Shown here piece after piece: positions 22,050 through 32,390 of a stretch of DNA of 64,000 bases. The stretch comes from Tricholoma matsutake (Eukaryota; Basidiomycota; Agaricomycetes; Agaricales; Tricholomataceae): NCBI GenBank assembly GCA_026075535.2, contig AP026541.1, forward strand, positions 12,090,001-12,154,000, in the 5' to 3' direction. Every line of letters starts with the position of its first letter. Positions within the stretch are counted from its first letter, which is position 1. The notes under the pieces were generated by a model. The model was not told where the DNA came from, ran no database searches, and saw only the letters and a program-made list of their open reading frames with translations. A program made the translations under genes and the position numbers.

Positions 22050-22480
22050 CAAGTGGGAAGGAGTGTAAGTCTGGCCCCACAGACTCACAAGATTATGACA
22101 AGTTAATTTACCTATGCCACCATTACACACTTCCACGGCACCGGCACACCACACACTTTGCCGACACAACCACCCTCGCTGCCAACACAGCCACTGGCAA
22201 TAGCACAGACACCTACAGCACATAAACAACTCACCAACACCAGATATACCAATGTCTGTGTTACAGTGAGTTACGGCCACCCTATGCCGCCAACACACTC
22301 CCATGGCACTGACACAGACACACACATTGCCAACACAATTACCCTCGCCACTGGCACAGTCACTGGCAAATACAACAACAACACACCAGTGACATGCATC
22401 CTGGCAACAGCACCATACATCCTTATTACCCTTCCATCCACATCCAGCAGTGCTGACATTATCCTATTGATGCGGTACCA
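22050..22480 (+). repeat. G3 polypurine tract and putative 3' LTR
   Basis: After the chromodomain stop, AAGTGGGAAGGAG (22,051-22,063) is a good polypurine tract, followed at 22,064 by TGTAAGTCTGGCCCCAC, a plausible LTR start. The LTR body has imperfect repeats of CCAACACA/CACTGGCA units. No second LTR exists for comparison, so the end is a guess. Confidence 0.5.
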
Positions 22481-22483
22481 TCC

Positions 22484-22640
22484 TTTTTTTTTTTTTTTGG
22501 TGTAGCTTTGCCCACTAGGGCAGCACAGAAAATGACACCAAAGGCGTCCCCCTCTGTACCTGCTGACTGCAACAGGGAATTGGAACCCCATCTAAAATAT
22601 CTGAATCCGATTGAGTCACCGCTGAGGAAATGCCTTACAC
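22484..22640 (-). mobile_element. SINE-like element
   Basis: On the minus strand a tRNA-like head has an A-box-like TGACTCAATCGG (22,607-22,618) and a B-box-like GGTTCCAATTCC (22,576-22,587). It is followed by about 75 nt of body and a 15 nt A tail (T run at 22,484-22,498). Head, body and A tail in one orientation fit a tRNA-derived SINE. I could not find a target duplication. Confidence 0.4.
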
Positions 22641-23160
22641 ACAGTGTGTGGGACTCAAAGTCCCCTGACCTGCACAGCTAACTTTGCCTCCATACTTACC
22701 CTACTCACCCTACCCCAAGCTGTGGGACCGGGTCCATACCCACTAAAACCCTGGCCACTCCCATCCAGTCATCTGGGAGTCCATCTTCTTTGTGCGGAGT
22801 TCCTTTCCAAGTTTCTAGCACAAGCTCTTTAGACATAGCCTTCATTTCAAACTTAGGACTTGTCATCTGACAGTCTAACTCAAGTCTGTCATTTATTGTC
22901 TTGCGCCTTAGGGTTTAGGGCTTAAAACCCTAAAATTCTAACCCTAACCTTCATTCCTACTTCCATGCAACGAAGGTATAGCAACTTCCTATTCTTTTAT
23001 TTGTAGTAACTTATGGTTCCTACTTCCATGCAATGAAGATAATTTGATCCTGTCTTTTAGTAAACCTAAGTCTAGTGTAGGCTGCCAAACTCGACATCCT
23101 TCCAGAAATGATATTAAACTTGCCTAAACGTGAGGGAGGCAGAATTAAATACAAGCCTAT
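22641..23160. other. Spacer without recognisable gene
   Basis: No coding similarity found. The only structure noted is a telomere-like patch at 22,908-22,949: TTAGGGTTTAGGG followed by inverted ACCCTAA-like copies. Confidence 0.4.
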
Positions 23161-23393
23161 TGTAATGAAAGCACACCAGTGCCTTGATCACTTAAGAGCA
23201 GGAACCACATAAATTGGAACTTAATGTGGATTGAAGGGAAAACAGGGAGCTAACTAAGACATCATTTGTGAATCAACATCCAAGCATGTGATCGCGTGTA
23301 TTAGTAATGGTCCGAGATAGGTAATGGAAAAGGTAATGCAATGATGTGGAGGAGTCGTAAAGGTTGTAAGATAATCAATGGAATTATCTTACA
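23161..23393 (-). repeat. G4 3' LTR
   Basis: 233 bp, same length as and nearly identical to 28,684-28,916. In element orientation it opens with an 11 bp perfect inverted repeat, TGTAAGATAAT then 7 nt then ATTATCTTACA. Confidence 0.9.
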
Positions 23394-23454
23394 CTCGCAT
23401 ATATCCTCCCCAAAACAAAAGGTCCGGCGGTTCTTGATTGAAGGGTCTTCCATT

Positions 23455-24790
23455 TTAACGGTGGCTAGCCTCATATAGGGTGAGTGCCTTGGTTTCCAGG
23501 AGTTCTGATCGTGGTAGCCAGAGGTCATGTTCGGGCCCATACCCGGACCACCTTATGAGAAATTGGTGTCCCCTACCCCTGGGACGATGGTCGAGGATCC
23601 TGTTGATGAAGTATTCCGTTGTCCCATCTTCAGTGACCAATGGTTTTGGGGGATTTCCCGCACAGGCTGGGAAGAGTTCATCATCGTTTGGTACGTGTGT
23701 ATGCAGTTGGGCGATGTGAAATGTTGAGTAAGTTTTTGAATGAGGTGGGAGCAGAAGTTTGTATGATGAAGATTCTGGGAAGGCTTCCGTAATTTTGTAT
23801 GGTCCGTCAAACCTAGGCATGAATTTTGCGACGCATCCGTCCTTTGCACACATGTAGTCCCTCCGTCGATGAGCCGTCGTCAACATCACTTTGTCGCCTA
23901 CATTAAATGCCAGTTCCAGGAGCCAGTCTCTGTTAGCAAAATGTGCTTGTTGGATCTTGGCCGCGAGGAGGTTGTCTTTGGCAGCGTTTGTTTCTTCTTC
24001 CATGTTTTCCACGAAGTTCTGTGCATCAATTTCCTCTGTGGCGATAGGTGGTGCTGTCTCGTTGGGTGGAGTTGTGATGAGAGGTGGTAATAGTCGTGGT
24101 GATCGTCCTGTTTTTAGAACGAAGGGTGATATCCCAGTTGAGGTGTTTGTCGAGTTCATGATATCAAACCTGACTTTAGGTAATGCTTTTGCCCACCCTT
24201 TTTGGTTACGCTCGACATGGAATCGCAAACATTGCACAATTGTTTTGTTAGAGCGCTCTGATGCACCATCAGTTTGTGGGTGGTAGGCTGTGGAAAGTTT
24301 GTGTTCGATGCCTGTGAGTCTCATGAGGGCTCTCCAAAACTTTGAGATGAAAAGTTTATCGCAGTCGCTGATGATCTCTAATGGGCAACCATTCTCGCAG
24401 TACCACTTGTCAAAGAAAAGGTAGGCATAATCCTCAGCTGTCATGTTTGAACTGCAAGGTGCAATCTGTATATCGGCCCCGAGGCGGTCCATCATTGTAA
24501 CTATGGCGTCAAAGCCATCGTCTTTTGGTAAAGGTCCGATGAAGTCGATTGCCACTGAATCAAATCATTTGTCCGGGATAGGCAAGGGGTGAAGAGGCCC
24601 AGCTGCTTTTGAAGTTGAAGCTTTGTTTCTCTGGCAATCTGTGCATCCGGGCACATAACCGCATGCAAGATCCCTCCTCATGTTTGGCCAGTAGAAGTCG
24701 TTCTGGAGGTTGGCATAAGATTTCTCGCTCCAAAGTGTCCAAGGTTGTCGTGCGCCAATTGGAATAGCCACTCTCTGAGGTTCTTGTACT
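23455..24790 (-). pseudogene. pol: G4 integrase and chromodomain
   Basis: The catalytic core is complete: D (MAIDFIGPLP), D (ISDCDKLF), E (GASERSNKT). The chromodomain near the end reads FLIRWSGYGPEHDLWLP, and the region before it is the usual GPY/F module (FDGPYKITEAFPES). The zinc module upstream (LAHDNLGHFGA ... CTDCQRNK) lies in a shifted frame near 24,715. A TGA (24,565-24,567) precedes the core at DK-stop-FDSVAI, where Arg is expected. The last open frame is 23,455-24,555, ending near the 3' LTR. Confidence 0.85.
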
Positions 24791-26108
24791 TTGGAATCGC
24801 CAGCCTGTTGCCGATGAACAGGAGCCCGTGTTTGAGGGATATGTTCAGTTTTGCATCTAACACACCTCGCTTCATATCATCCAGTATTCCCAAGCACCAT
24901 GTGTCTGCACGATATCCATTCTTGATCTGGGTGATAAGTTTGGGGTCTGATTGAATCGAGAACATGGCCGCAGCCACCAAAACAGGTGCTTCATTGTCTA
25001 CTGAGTCTGGAAGTCTGGACAACGCATCGGCTACGGTGTTTCTCTCCCCTTTGATGTATGTGATGCTATATTCGTACTGTGATAAGTACTCCATCCATCT
25101 GGCCTGTCGTTGAGAAAGGTCCTTTTGGAAGTCGAAGTTCTGCAATGTTTTGTGATCGGTGCGGATATGAATATGTGATCCAAGTAAGTCAACTCGCCAT
25201 TTCTTCAATGCTCTCATGATTGACAGCATCTCCTGCTCATGAATGGGATAGTTGCATTCAGCGTTGTTCATTTGCCGGCTTTCGAACGCCACAGGTTGTG
25301 CTGATTCCCATGATGGACCGAAGGATAGAACAGCTCCTGTTTGTCTCTTGCTTGCATCGCAGGTTACGAAAATCTTATTGTTGCCCAGATTTTCATGGTC
25401 AATTGTTGTTAAACAGTCTCGTCCAATTACAAGACGTTTGATGTTGTCAAATGCTGCTTGGTGATAACACGTCCACGCAGGGAAGGATGAATTGCATTCT
25501 TTTTGAGTGAGTGGTGTAAGCACAGCGGTGTATTCTGCAAGTGATGGTAGGAAGGCGGCGATGTACCGCACCAGACCCAGGAATTGTCGTACATGTTTTG
25601 CAGATTTAGGTGCAGGCCAGTTCAGGATTCGCAGGACTTTGGATTGGTCGGCTTCAATGCCCCGTGCTGAAATGTGATGTCCCAGGAAATCTATTTCTGT
25701 TGAGAAAAGTGTCGATTTCTTTAGCGAGCAGTATAAGTGAGCTTTTTGCAGTGCTTCAAGTATGTTCGCAACATTTTGTTTATGCTCCTCCAGGGTGTTA
25801 GACCAAATGATGATGTCGTCAAGGTACACATGACATATCTTTCCTATTAAATCTTTCAGTGCAAGGGTTACACGTCTCTGATGAGTCGCCGGGGAGTTTC
25901 ACATGCCCATGGGCATGACAACCCATTCCCAGAGACCGAACGGGGTCAGGGTAGCTGTGTATTTGACATCGTCGGGGTGAACCAGCATTTGAAAAAAAGA
26001 ATTTGTCATGTCAATCTTGCCCCAAATCTTGCCTTTTGCACAGTCAGCCAAGATGTCATCAATACGGGGAAGGGGGTAGTTGTCGGCAACCGTCAGCCAA
26101 TTCAGATG
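24678..26108 (-). pseudogene. pol: G4 reverse transcriptase (C-terminal part) and RNase H
   Basis: Starts after the TGA at 26,109-26,111. The RT palm includes KIDMTNSFFQ and PFGLWEWVVMPMGM, followed by a second in-frame TGA near 25,899 where Cys or Arg is expected before NSPATHQRR. The catalytic MYLDDIIIWS is at about 25,800-25,829. RNase H follows: VTCDASKRQTG, EQEMLSIMRALKKW, RTDHKTLQNF, ALSRLPDS. It ends in a frameshift into the integrase zinc region. Confidence 0.85.
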
Positions 26109-28430
26109 TCAGTAATCATTCACCCATCGGGGGAGGACAGCCGGGTCAGCCTTTGGTATGATGAAGGAGGGAGATGCATATGGCGAGGAAGACGGCCGAA
26201 TCTGACCTGCTGCTACATGTTGGTCGATGAGCGTTTTCCAGCCCGCTCGATATTTTCGCGGGCATCCATAGGCTCGTGTTACAGACACAGGTGCACCAGG
26301 GACCAGTTTAATGTGGTGGTACACATCTCGAGGTAGGTCTTTTACATGGGGAATGTCTGAGGGGAAGCGGTCTGCAAATGAATCTTTCATTCGCTGATCA
26401 AGTTTTCTCAGCGTAGCTTCCCCTGCTAATTGTGCGATCCGTGTTTTGATTGTTGCAATGATATCAGGTGGCCCGGTAGTGAAAGCTGTCATATCAAAAC
26501 ATTCTGGGTTTTCCTCAAATAAGGCCATTAGCTCCATGTGGACGAGAATTTGAGTTTTCTTGGTATTGTTCTGCCCTGTTTTTATTTCCTGTGCTTCAAG
26601 CTTATGACATTGAGGAGGTGATTTTATAATAGGCTGACGATGTAGTTTCGGATCAGGGGGGTTCGGTAAGTCGTACCCAGACTCTTTGGCAATTACGGTT
26701 CGTAATTCAGTGTCCACAACAATTTTATTTTTCACGAGAAAATCTAGGCCGAGTATCAAGTTGGTGTGGAGTCCGGGACAGATAATTGCGTTGATAATAC
26801 GGGAATGCCAGAGAGAGTCCAGGGATTGGATTGATAATCTACAGTATTGAGTTAACACGAGAGGCGTTCTTTTGTTGTTCTTCTTTGAAAAGGCTCCGGA
26901 AACAGAAAGCGGCTTGCAGAGAGGTTTTGCAGTCAGACATAAGATGTTGGCGAGTTCACTAGAAATCAAGACTGGCGACAATCCATGATCAATTAGCGTG
27001 TCAACAGGAGTAGGAGCACAGGTAGCAGGCGCATCAACACAGCACATCCAACGAAGGTGTTGAGGGAGGACAAAAGGCGAAGGAACGTACTCTTCGACTT
27101 CATTGGCATCCACATAGTCTTCTGAATCTCCATTACTCTCGCTGTCTTTGAAGACAGTGTCGGCCTCGAAAATGGCAGCAACCATGGTTGTTGTTGCCTG
27201 CGATGCAGCTTGGATTTTGTCATACGTGGCCTTAGCCTTTGCCACGTTCACTGCTGTTACACGCTTGCAATCGTCCAGTGTGGGGCGTGGGTTGGTGCAA
27301 TTCCATCCAAGATGACCTGCATAAAAAACACGACATTTATAACAACCGAGGTGTTGTCTGAGGAGAGTTTTCTCATCATCGGTGAGCGGTTTGAGGGGGG
27401 CAGTGTAGGTGACGTTTGGAGCAGCAGTGGAAGTCGTGGTAGTGATGCTGATATTCTGTGCAGAAGAGTCGTGTAAGATGTTACCAGCTTTTACAGCGCG
27501 TGAGACCCATCCCGTGTGGCTCGCCTCCAGATCTTGCTCTAGAAGTTGGAGTCGTTCCATCCACTCCTCAAAATCTGTAATGGCATTGAGCGTACCCTTT
27601 GTTGTGCCAGGAGCGGTCCCGTTATTGGCCTTGTAAAGATGTTTCATTCCGTCAGAGAGGCGAGGAATCAAGTGAAGTCGGAAGCGGTCGGCAGGGATGT
27701 GGTAGGGTGATTTTGCTGAGCCAAGTTCGTCGTTTGCATTATGAACACTGTTGATCCACGTGAGAAGGTCAGTGGATCCCTGGGGTAAGATTTGAGCCTG
27801 TACAAGATCATCTTCCCAAGAACCAGGTAAAAACTTCTTTCTGAGTGCAATAAGAAAGTTGGGAAATGTTAGCGCCAGCAGTCGCACCTCTTCTGCGTTT
27901 ATCCAGGACTGAATTGCTATGGATTCAAAGTTGTAAATAATCTTGGCAATGCATTCATCTGCAGGCATGGCCTTTACAGAAAAGTAGCGATGACAAGTGT
28001 TGTCAAATTCGCGCATGACTTTTATAGTTACACGGCTGGCAGAGAGGACGGGTGCGGAGGAGGGCAAAGCCTGCTTAACTTCGGTGGACGCATACAGGGG
28101 AGAAGCTGTGGGTGCCATTCTTGTTGTTGTACAGGGCATATCAGAGTCAGAGTGGTGCGTTTGACTGGGGGTTGTGTAACTGGGTTCACAGGGACTGGTG
28201 TCGGGGTTGGTGATGGGGATAGCAAAGATAAGGGAGAGGAGAGCGTGTTTAGAGGTAAGGTGGCACGCGCTCTGCTCCTGGTGGTGAGCGGTGCAGGTTG
28301 TGAAGGCAGTCAAGACAGATTGGTATGGTGGTTGTGCTGTAAAACGGTGGTGAATCAGGGCGTGTTTCTCGTGGAACGCAATCGTTATATAGGCGTGATG
28401 AGAATGCACTGGGGTTTGGGGTGGATGCAT
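26109..28430 (-). CDS. gag-pol: G4 gag, protease and start of RT
   Basis: A 773-codon open frame. The first about 400 residues are Gag, ending with a fungal-type knuckle CYKCRVFYAGHLGWNC. Protease signature DTLIDHGLSPVLIS (usual L-I-D-x-G) lies at about residues 480-495. The RT fingers follow to a TGA at 26,109-26,111 after RWVNDY, where RHLNW-type sequence is expected (CGA to TGA). Gag and Pol are in one frame here, unlike G2. The M chosen lies about 250 nt inside the 5' LTR; a slightly later Met is possible. Confidence 0.85.
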   Translation of the reverse strand: MHPPQTPVHSHHAYITIAFHEKHALIHHRFTAQPPYQSVLTAFTTCTAHHQEQSACHLTSKHALLSLIFAIPITNPDTSPCEPSYTTPSQTHHSDSDMPCTTTRMAPTASPLYASTEVKQALPSSAPVLSASRVTIKVMREFDNTCHRYFSVKAMPADECIAKIIYNFESIAIQSWINAEEVRLLALTFPNFLIALRKKFLPGSWEDDLVQAQILPQGSTDLLTWINSVHNANDELGSAKSPYHIPADRFRLHLIPRLSDGMKHLYKANNGTAPGTTKGTLNAITDFEEWMERLQLLEQDLEASHTGWVSRAVKAGNILHDSSAQNISITTTTSTAAPNVTYTAPLKPLTDDEKTLLRQHLGCYKCRVFYAGHLGWNCTNPRPTLDDCKRVTAVNVAKAKATYDKIQAASQATTTMVAAIFEADTVFKDSESNGDSEDYVDANEVEEYVPSPFVLPQHLRWMCCVDAPATCAPTPVDTLIDHGLSPVLISSELANILCLTAKPLCKPLSVSGAFSKKNNKRTPLVLTQYCRLSIQSLDSLWHSRIINAIICPGLHTNLILGLDFLVKNKIVVDTELRTVIAKESGYDLPNPPDPKLHRQPIIKSPPQCHKLEAQEIKTGQNNTKKTQILVHMELMALFEENPECFDMTAFTTGPPDIIATIKTRIAQLAGEATLRKLDQRMKDSFADRFPSDIPHVKDLPRDVYHHIKLVPGAPVSVTRAYGCPRKYRAGWKTLIDQHVAAGQIRPSSSPYASPSFIIPKADPAVLPRWVNDY

Positions 28431-28683
28431 ATAGCGCCGGTCTTCTGATTGTTCCGATGCGACTGTTGCTTCTCACCTAGAAAGGCCAGATGGCTGCTGG
28501 TCACAGCGACTTCTCACCTAGAAAGGTTAAATATAAAGATACTTCTTGTCTGGCAGGTTGATCCCTAGGTGTCGCATTGTAGCCCGTGCTTCTGTACGTA
28601 GATCAGGGGGGGGTTTGATTTCTCCGAGTTTTTGATAAGGCGTTTCGCAAGAGGTCTTGTCAAGTTCAAATTTAAAAAAAAAG

Positions 28684-28916
28684 TGTAATGAAAGCACACC
28701 AGTGCCTTGATCACTTAAGAGCGGGAACCACGTAAATTGGAACTTAATGTGGATTGAAGGGAAAACAGGGAGCTAACTAAGACATCGTTTGTGAATCAAC
28801 ATCCAAGCATGTGATTGCATGTATTAGTAATGGTCCGAGATAGGTAATGGAAAAGGTAACGCAATGATGTGGAGGAGTCGTAAATGTTGTAAGATAATCA
28901 ATGGAATTATCTTACA
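28684..28916 (-). repeat. G4 5' LTR
   Basis: 233 bp direct repeat of the 3' LTR, ending TTACA at 28,916 against CCTAC. Differences from the 3' LTR are few and mostly G/A or C/T. Confidence 0.9.
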
Positions 28917-28921
28917 CCTAC

Positions 28922-29401
28922 TAGAAACCGTGACCCCACATCGTGTTGTAACTTATGAAAAAGAAAAGAAAAGAAAAAGATCTTCATCCCCATCATCCAG
29001 TCCTCGCAGTCCTGTCACCATCCTTGTCCCCATCCTTGTCCCTGTCATTGTCATTGCTGATGCCATCCTTGTCCTTGTCTCGTTGGCATCATTTTCGCGG
29101 TTCTTGCCACCCTTGTCTCCCCCTCGTTGTCCTCTCCCTTGGCACACTGTTCAGTAAAAAAACAACAGTATATCCATTCAGCAGATTTCTGCAAAACCAC
29201 AATGGATCTGTCAGTAGCGGATTGGGCCCACATCGGGAAAGACTCATGTGGGCCCAGGGTGTGATGCATCCATGTAGGCCCAGTATACAGATTCACTGAA
29301 AAATTCTCGGTGGCAGTAACATCTGAATCACAGCGCCAGCTAGCACGGACACCATTTTACTACATGTACATGGCCCCATGCAATGAATACATGTGATACA
29401 G
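28922..29401. other. Low-complexity and unassigned sequence
   Basis: 28,950-29,140 is rich in GTCCTTGTC/CCATCCTTGTC repeats and gives spurious ORFs on both strands. The rest has GGGCCCA-type motifs shared with the KDZ arms but no gene. Confidence 0.4.
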
Positions 29402-30137
29402 AACAATCATATTGGCCCACCACTGGTTTTCTTATAGACATTGGCCTATACAGACATATTGTTGGTGCTGGTTCCCGGTGCCGATGATCATTGTAGGTTG
29501 GTAGGAAAAAGTGCAGCAGCAGGTCAGCAGATATTGGCGGTTGGATGCATACAGCATCAGGTCACAGCAGATATGGTTGGTTGCATGCGGCACCGGGACA
29601 TGCCACACTAGCCAATTTTTTTAGACACCAATTATTGATGTGATGTCCTGCTATAGATTATGGTTAGATATAAATGAATGTCCCAATGTAGGGGCCAGAA
29701 TCTGGAGGTATGGGTGCACAATTTCACTGACTTGACAGAGGGTGTAGTTAAGAGTTAGAACTGTCAGCAGATATCAGCAGTTGGATGCATACAGCATTGG
29801 GTCACAGCAGATACAGTTGGATGCATGTGGCACTGGGACATGTGACACTAGCCAATTTCTTTAGACACCAATTATTGATGTGATGTCCTGCTATAGATTA
29901 TGGTTAGATATAAATGAATGTCCCAATGTAGGGGCCAGAATCCAGAGGTATGAGTGCACAATTTCACCAACTTGACAGAGGGTGTAGTTAAGAGTTTGAA
30001 CTGCTTACCACATATACAGGGGCCCATGTGATGATTCCATTTAATAGGAACAATTGTATTGGCCCACCACTGGTTTTCCTATAGACATTGGCCCATACAG
30101 ACATATTGTTGGTGCTTGTTCCTGGCACCGATGATAA
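29402..30137. repeat. Duplicated block with a 241 bp tandem repeat
   Basis: 29,523-29,763 and 29,764-30,004 are adjacent, closely similar copies starting GTCAGCAGATAT. They are bracketed by another direct repeat starting GAACAAT..ATTGGCCCACC at about 29,402 and 30,047. No coding content. It may be a decayed terminal region of a DNA transposon. Confidence 0.6.
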
Positions 30138-30177
30138 TTTTGTCCATTGATTACTTAATCATCACTTAATCATCCAA

Positions 30178-31241
30178 ATGTTCTGTATCTACAACTGCAT
30201 TGAAGTTATGCTATCCCACTATACAAACCTCGAATCTGTGCCTCCCCAACCATATAAACCTGACCCTGTTACTGCTGGCGAATTTGCTACTGCATTGAAT
30301 CAAATAGAGGTCAAGCATCAGAGGAACACTGATTTCCTAGAGAACCCTCACCCTACAGTCAAGCCTACTGAGTTCCATGAGCAGGCCATCACTGCTCAAC
30401 AGGTAGCTTGTGATCTCAGCATTCAAGAGAGTACTACAGGACTACTACCAGCACAGAATGATCTAGCACATGGGGAGGAAGTGCTGTTGTATGGAATGTC
30501 ACCTCTCTGCACTGCAATCACTGCATGGATCCATGTGGTAGAGAATGATGAAGACTATGACGAGTCATGGTTGGGGGTGGGTGTCTGGCATATTTTACGA
30601 GACTGTAAGTGAACATATTGTGATTGCCAATTATCTGATCACCAATACCAACTTAGAAGGAATTCTTGATGGCCATTGGAATTTATGCCTCTATGGGTGG
30701 CAGTGCTCTATACACTCACCCGCTTGTTGTGGAAACCATAAAGATGGTGCAGGATGGGACTTTGTGGTGCTCAGAACGCAATGATCCTGAGGGCAAAGAT
30801 TTTCTGGAACTAGAATACATTCTGGCAATACAAAGGTACTTGAAGGTCGATGTTGATGACCCCACCCATATCGTCAATAGCTATATCAACTCTTGGTGGA
30901 GTAAACAGAATGATCCGGAGAACTACAACTCATACCCATTTACTCCACACAACTTCCTGGTGGTTCATCAGCCACAGGCGAGTAACATGTTGTTGTCCTT
31001 AATTTATCTTAAGTTTCATCAGATCCAGTTCACCTGGCAAGACCTACGGCCGGTCCCATATGCTGCTGGTGATGTGGCCAAAATACAATCAATGATGAAG
31101 ATCTTTGATGACCTGCACTCGACATGGAAAAGAATGACTGAGATGGTTCAAGAAAATGATGCCCAACTTCAGAAAAACAGGAAATTGTTGGCTTACTGGG
31201 AGGATGTGCAGAATCAAATTAGGGAGCACCTTGACACTTAA
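30178..31241 (+). CDS. Unrecognised gene upstream of the KDZ arm
   Basis: I do not recognise this protein. Two consecutive plus-strand open stretches (30,178-30,612, 144 codons, and 30,666-31,241, 191 codons) look like exons: GTAAGT at about 30,605 and a TTAG at 30,657 could bound a 53 nt intron, but the simple join gives a stop, so the model is uncertain. The first part is acidic and contains QQVACDLSIQEST; the second contains EYILAIQRYLKVDVDDPTH and ends in a likely coiled coil (MQENDAQLQKNRKLLAYWED-like region). Codon use looks like real coding sequence. It lies just outside the left inverted arm of KDZ1. Confidence 0.45.
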
Positions 31242-31499
31242 CAAGTCATCTGTTTAAGTTTTTACTCCCCAATTCATATAAATTTCCACCGGTGGCATAA
31301 GTTGGGGAAAGTGCTAGTGGTTGCCCCAGCTGGAAGCATGTGGGCTGATGTCAGTAAGATACACAGGCAAGTAACAAGAGAACAATCATTAGTCAAAGAC
31401 AGTAGTAATGTCCAATGAGATTAGATGTAGATTAATCCTGACACTGGCTGGACAGCAACTGTCGCTTGTGTGGCAGTCAGCTATTTCCTAACTGTATCT

Positions 31500-32340
31500 C
31501 TCAGTGCCAGAAAAGATAAAGTCGGCACCGGTCATTCACATAGCTCTTAAAAGACTTGTATGCTAATCGTGGCCGGTGTGCACTAGAACATGGATAGCAA
31601 ACACAGCAATGGCGACATGCTGTATGCTGTAGGAATGTGGGAGGATAAGGATATATGCAAAAACAGTACATTGTAGTGACCGACACCAGTAGTGATAAAG
31701 TCACCTGCGGCCATAAGTGTACAAGTCACAGCTAAGCGAAAAGTTTCCCAGAGCTGAAAAATCACAGAACCTCACAGGCAATGGCATAGGCACCGATGGA
31801 TCAGACAACCCTATATAAATGTGTGTTTTATGACACATTGAAACATTGCAAGAAACAATTACAGGCTAATGAGCATGAGGTCTATAGAAACCATCACAGG
31901 TGCCACCGGCAATGTGCCCACAGTCCCAGAAACCACATCGGTCAAAAAGTGCAACAATCCAGAAATCTGTATGGGCCCATTTGAACATAATTAAAGGGCA
32001 TGGGCCCATATGTATAATATGTTCAACACAAAGTGACCAGGTGGGCCCATGATGGTCAAATAGCAAGATATGGGCTCACACGACTACAGTGTGTCATATG
32101 TGATTTGCGGTAGTACAGAACAGTAACAATGGTGTAGTAAGAAACTACTGACCAATGGTTATCACGAACCCCACCAGTGTAATTTTCCATTGGAAACATC
32201 AATGGTAGCTTTGTGAGTATGACCTAGGTAACATGTTAGTATGCTGTAGTGTAGAACAGTAGCATAGTAACCTCTACATGGTACCATTGTCATTTACATC
32301 ACCATGTTGCCATGTTTCCTCACTGCCTGCAGTGCCTATA
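31500..32340. repeat. Left inverted arm of the KDZ transposon
   Basis: Reverse complement of parts of 57,860-59,130. Clear landmarks are GATAAAGTCGGCACCGGTC (31,515) versus its complement at about 59,100, TACATTGTAGTGAC (31,670), and the GGGCCCATATG/GTGGGCCCATGAT blocks (31,970-32,055). Noncoding; it ends shortly before the transposase gene. Confidence 0.65.
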
Positions 32341-32390
32341 TAATCCTGGAGATGCTTGTTCAATAATTCTACATCAGTCTACAAACCATC

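Larger units (their letters stand above)
23161..28916 (-). mobile_element. G4: complete Gypsy chromovirus
   Basis: A 5,756 bp minus-strand element bounded by 233 bp LTRs and a target duplication CCTAT (23,156-23,160) / CCTAC (28,917-28,921), one change. Contains gag, protease, RT, RNase H, integrase and chromodomain, interrupted by a few stops and one or two frameshifts. A weak self-priming match exists: the internal start contains AAATTTGAACTT and the LTR contains AAGTTCCAATTT (11 of 12 complementary). Confidence 0.9.

Noticed and set aside
22158..22591. Thr/His-rich ORFs on both strands
   Set aside because: Produced by CCAACACA-type repeats in the putative G3 LTR and the T run of the SINE-like unit.
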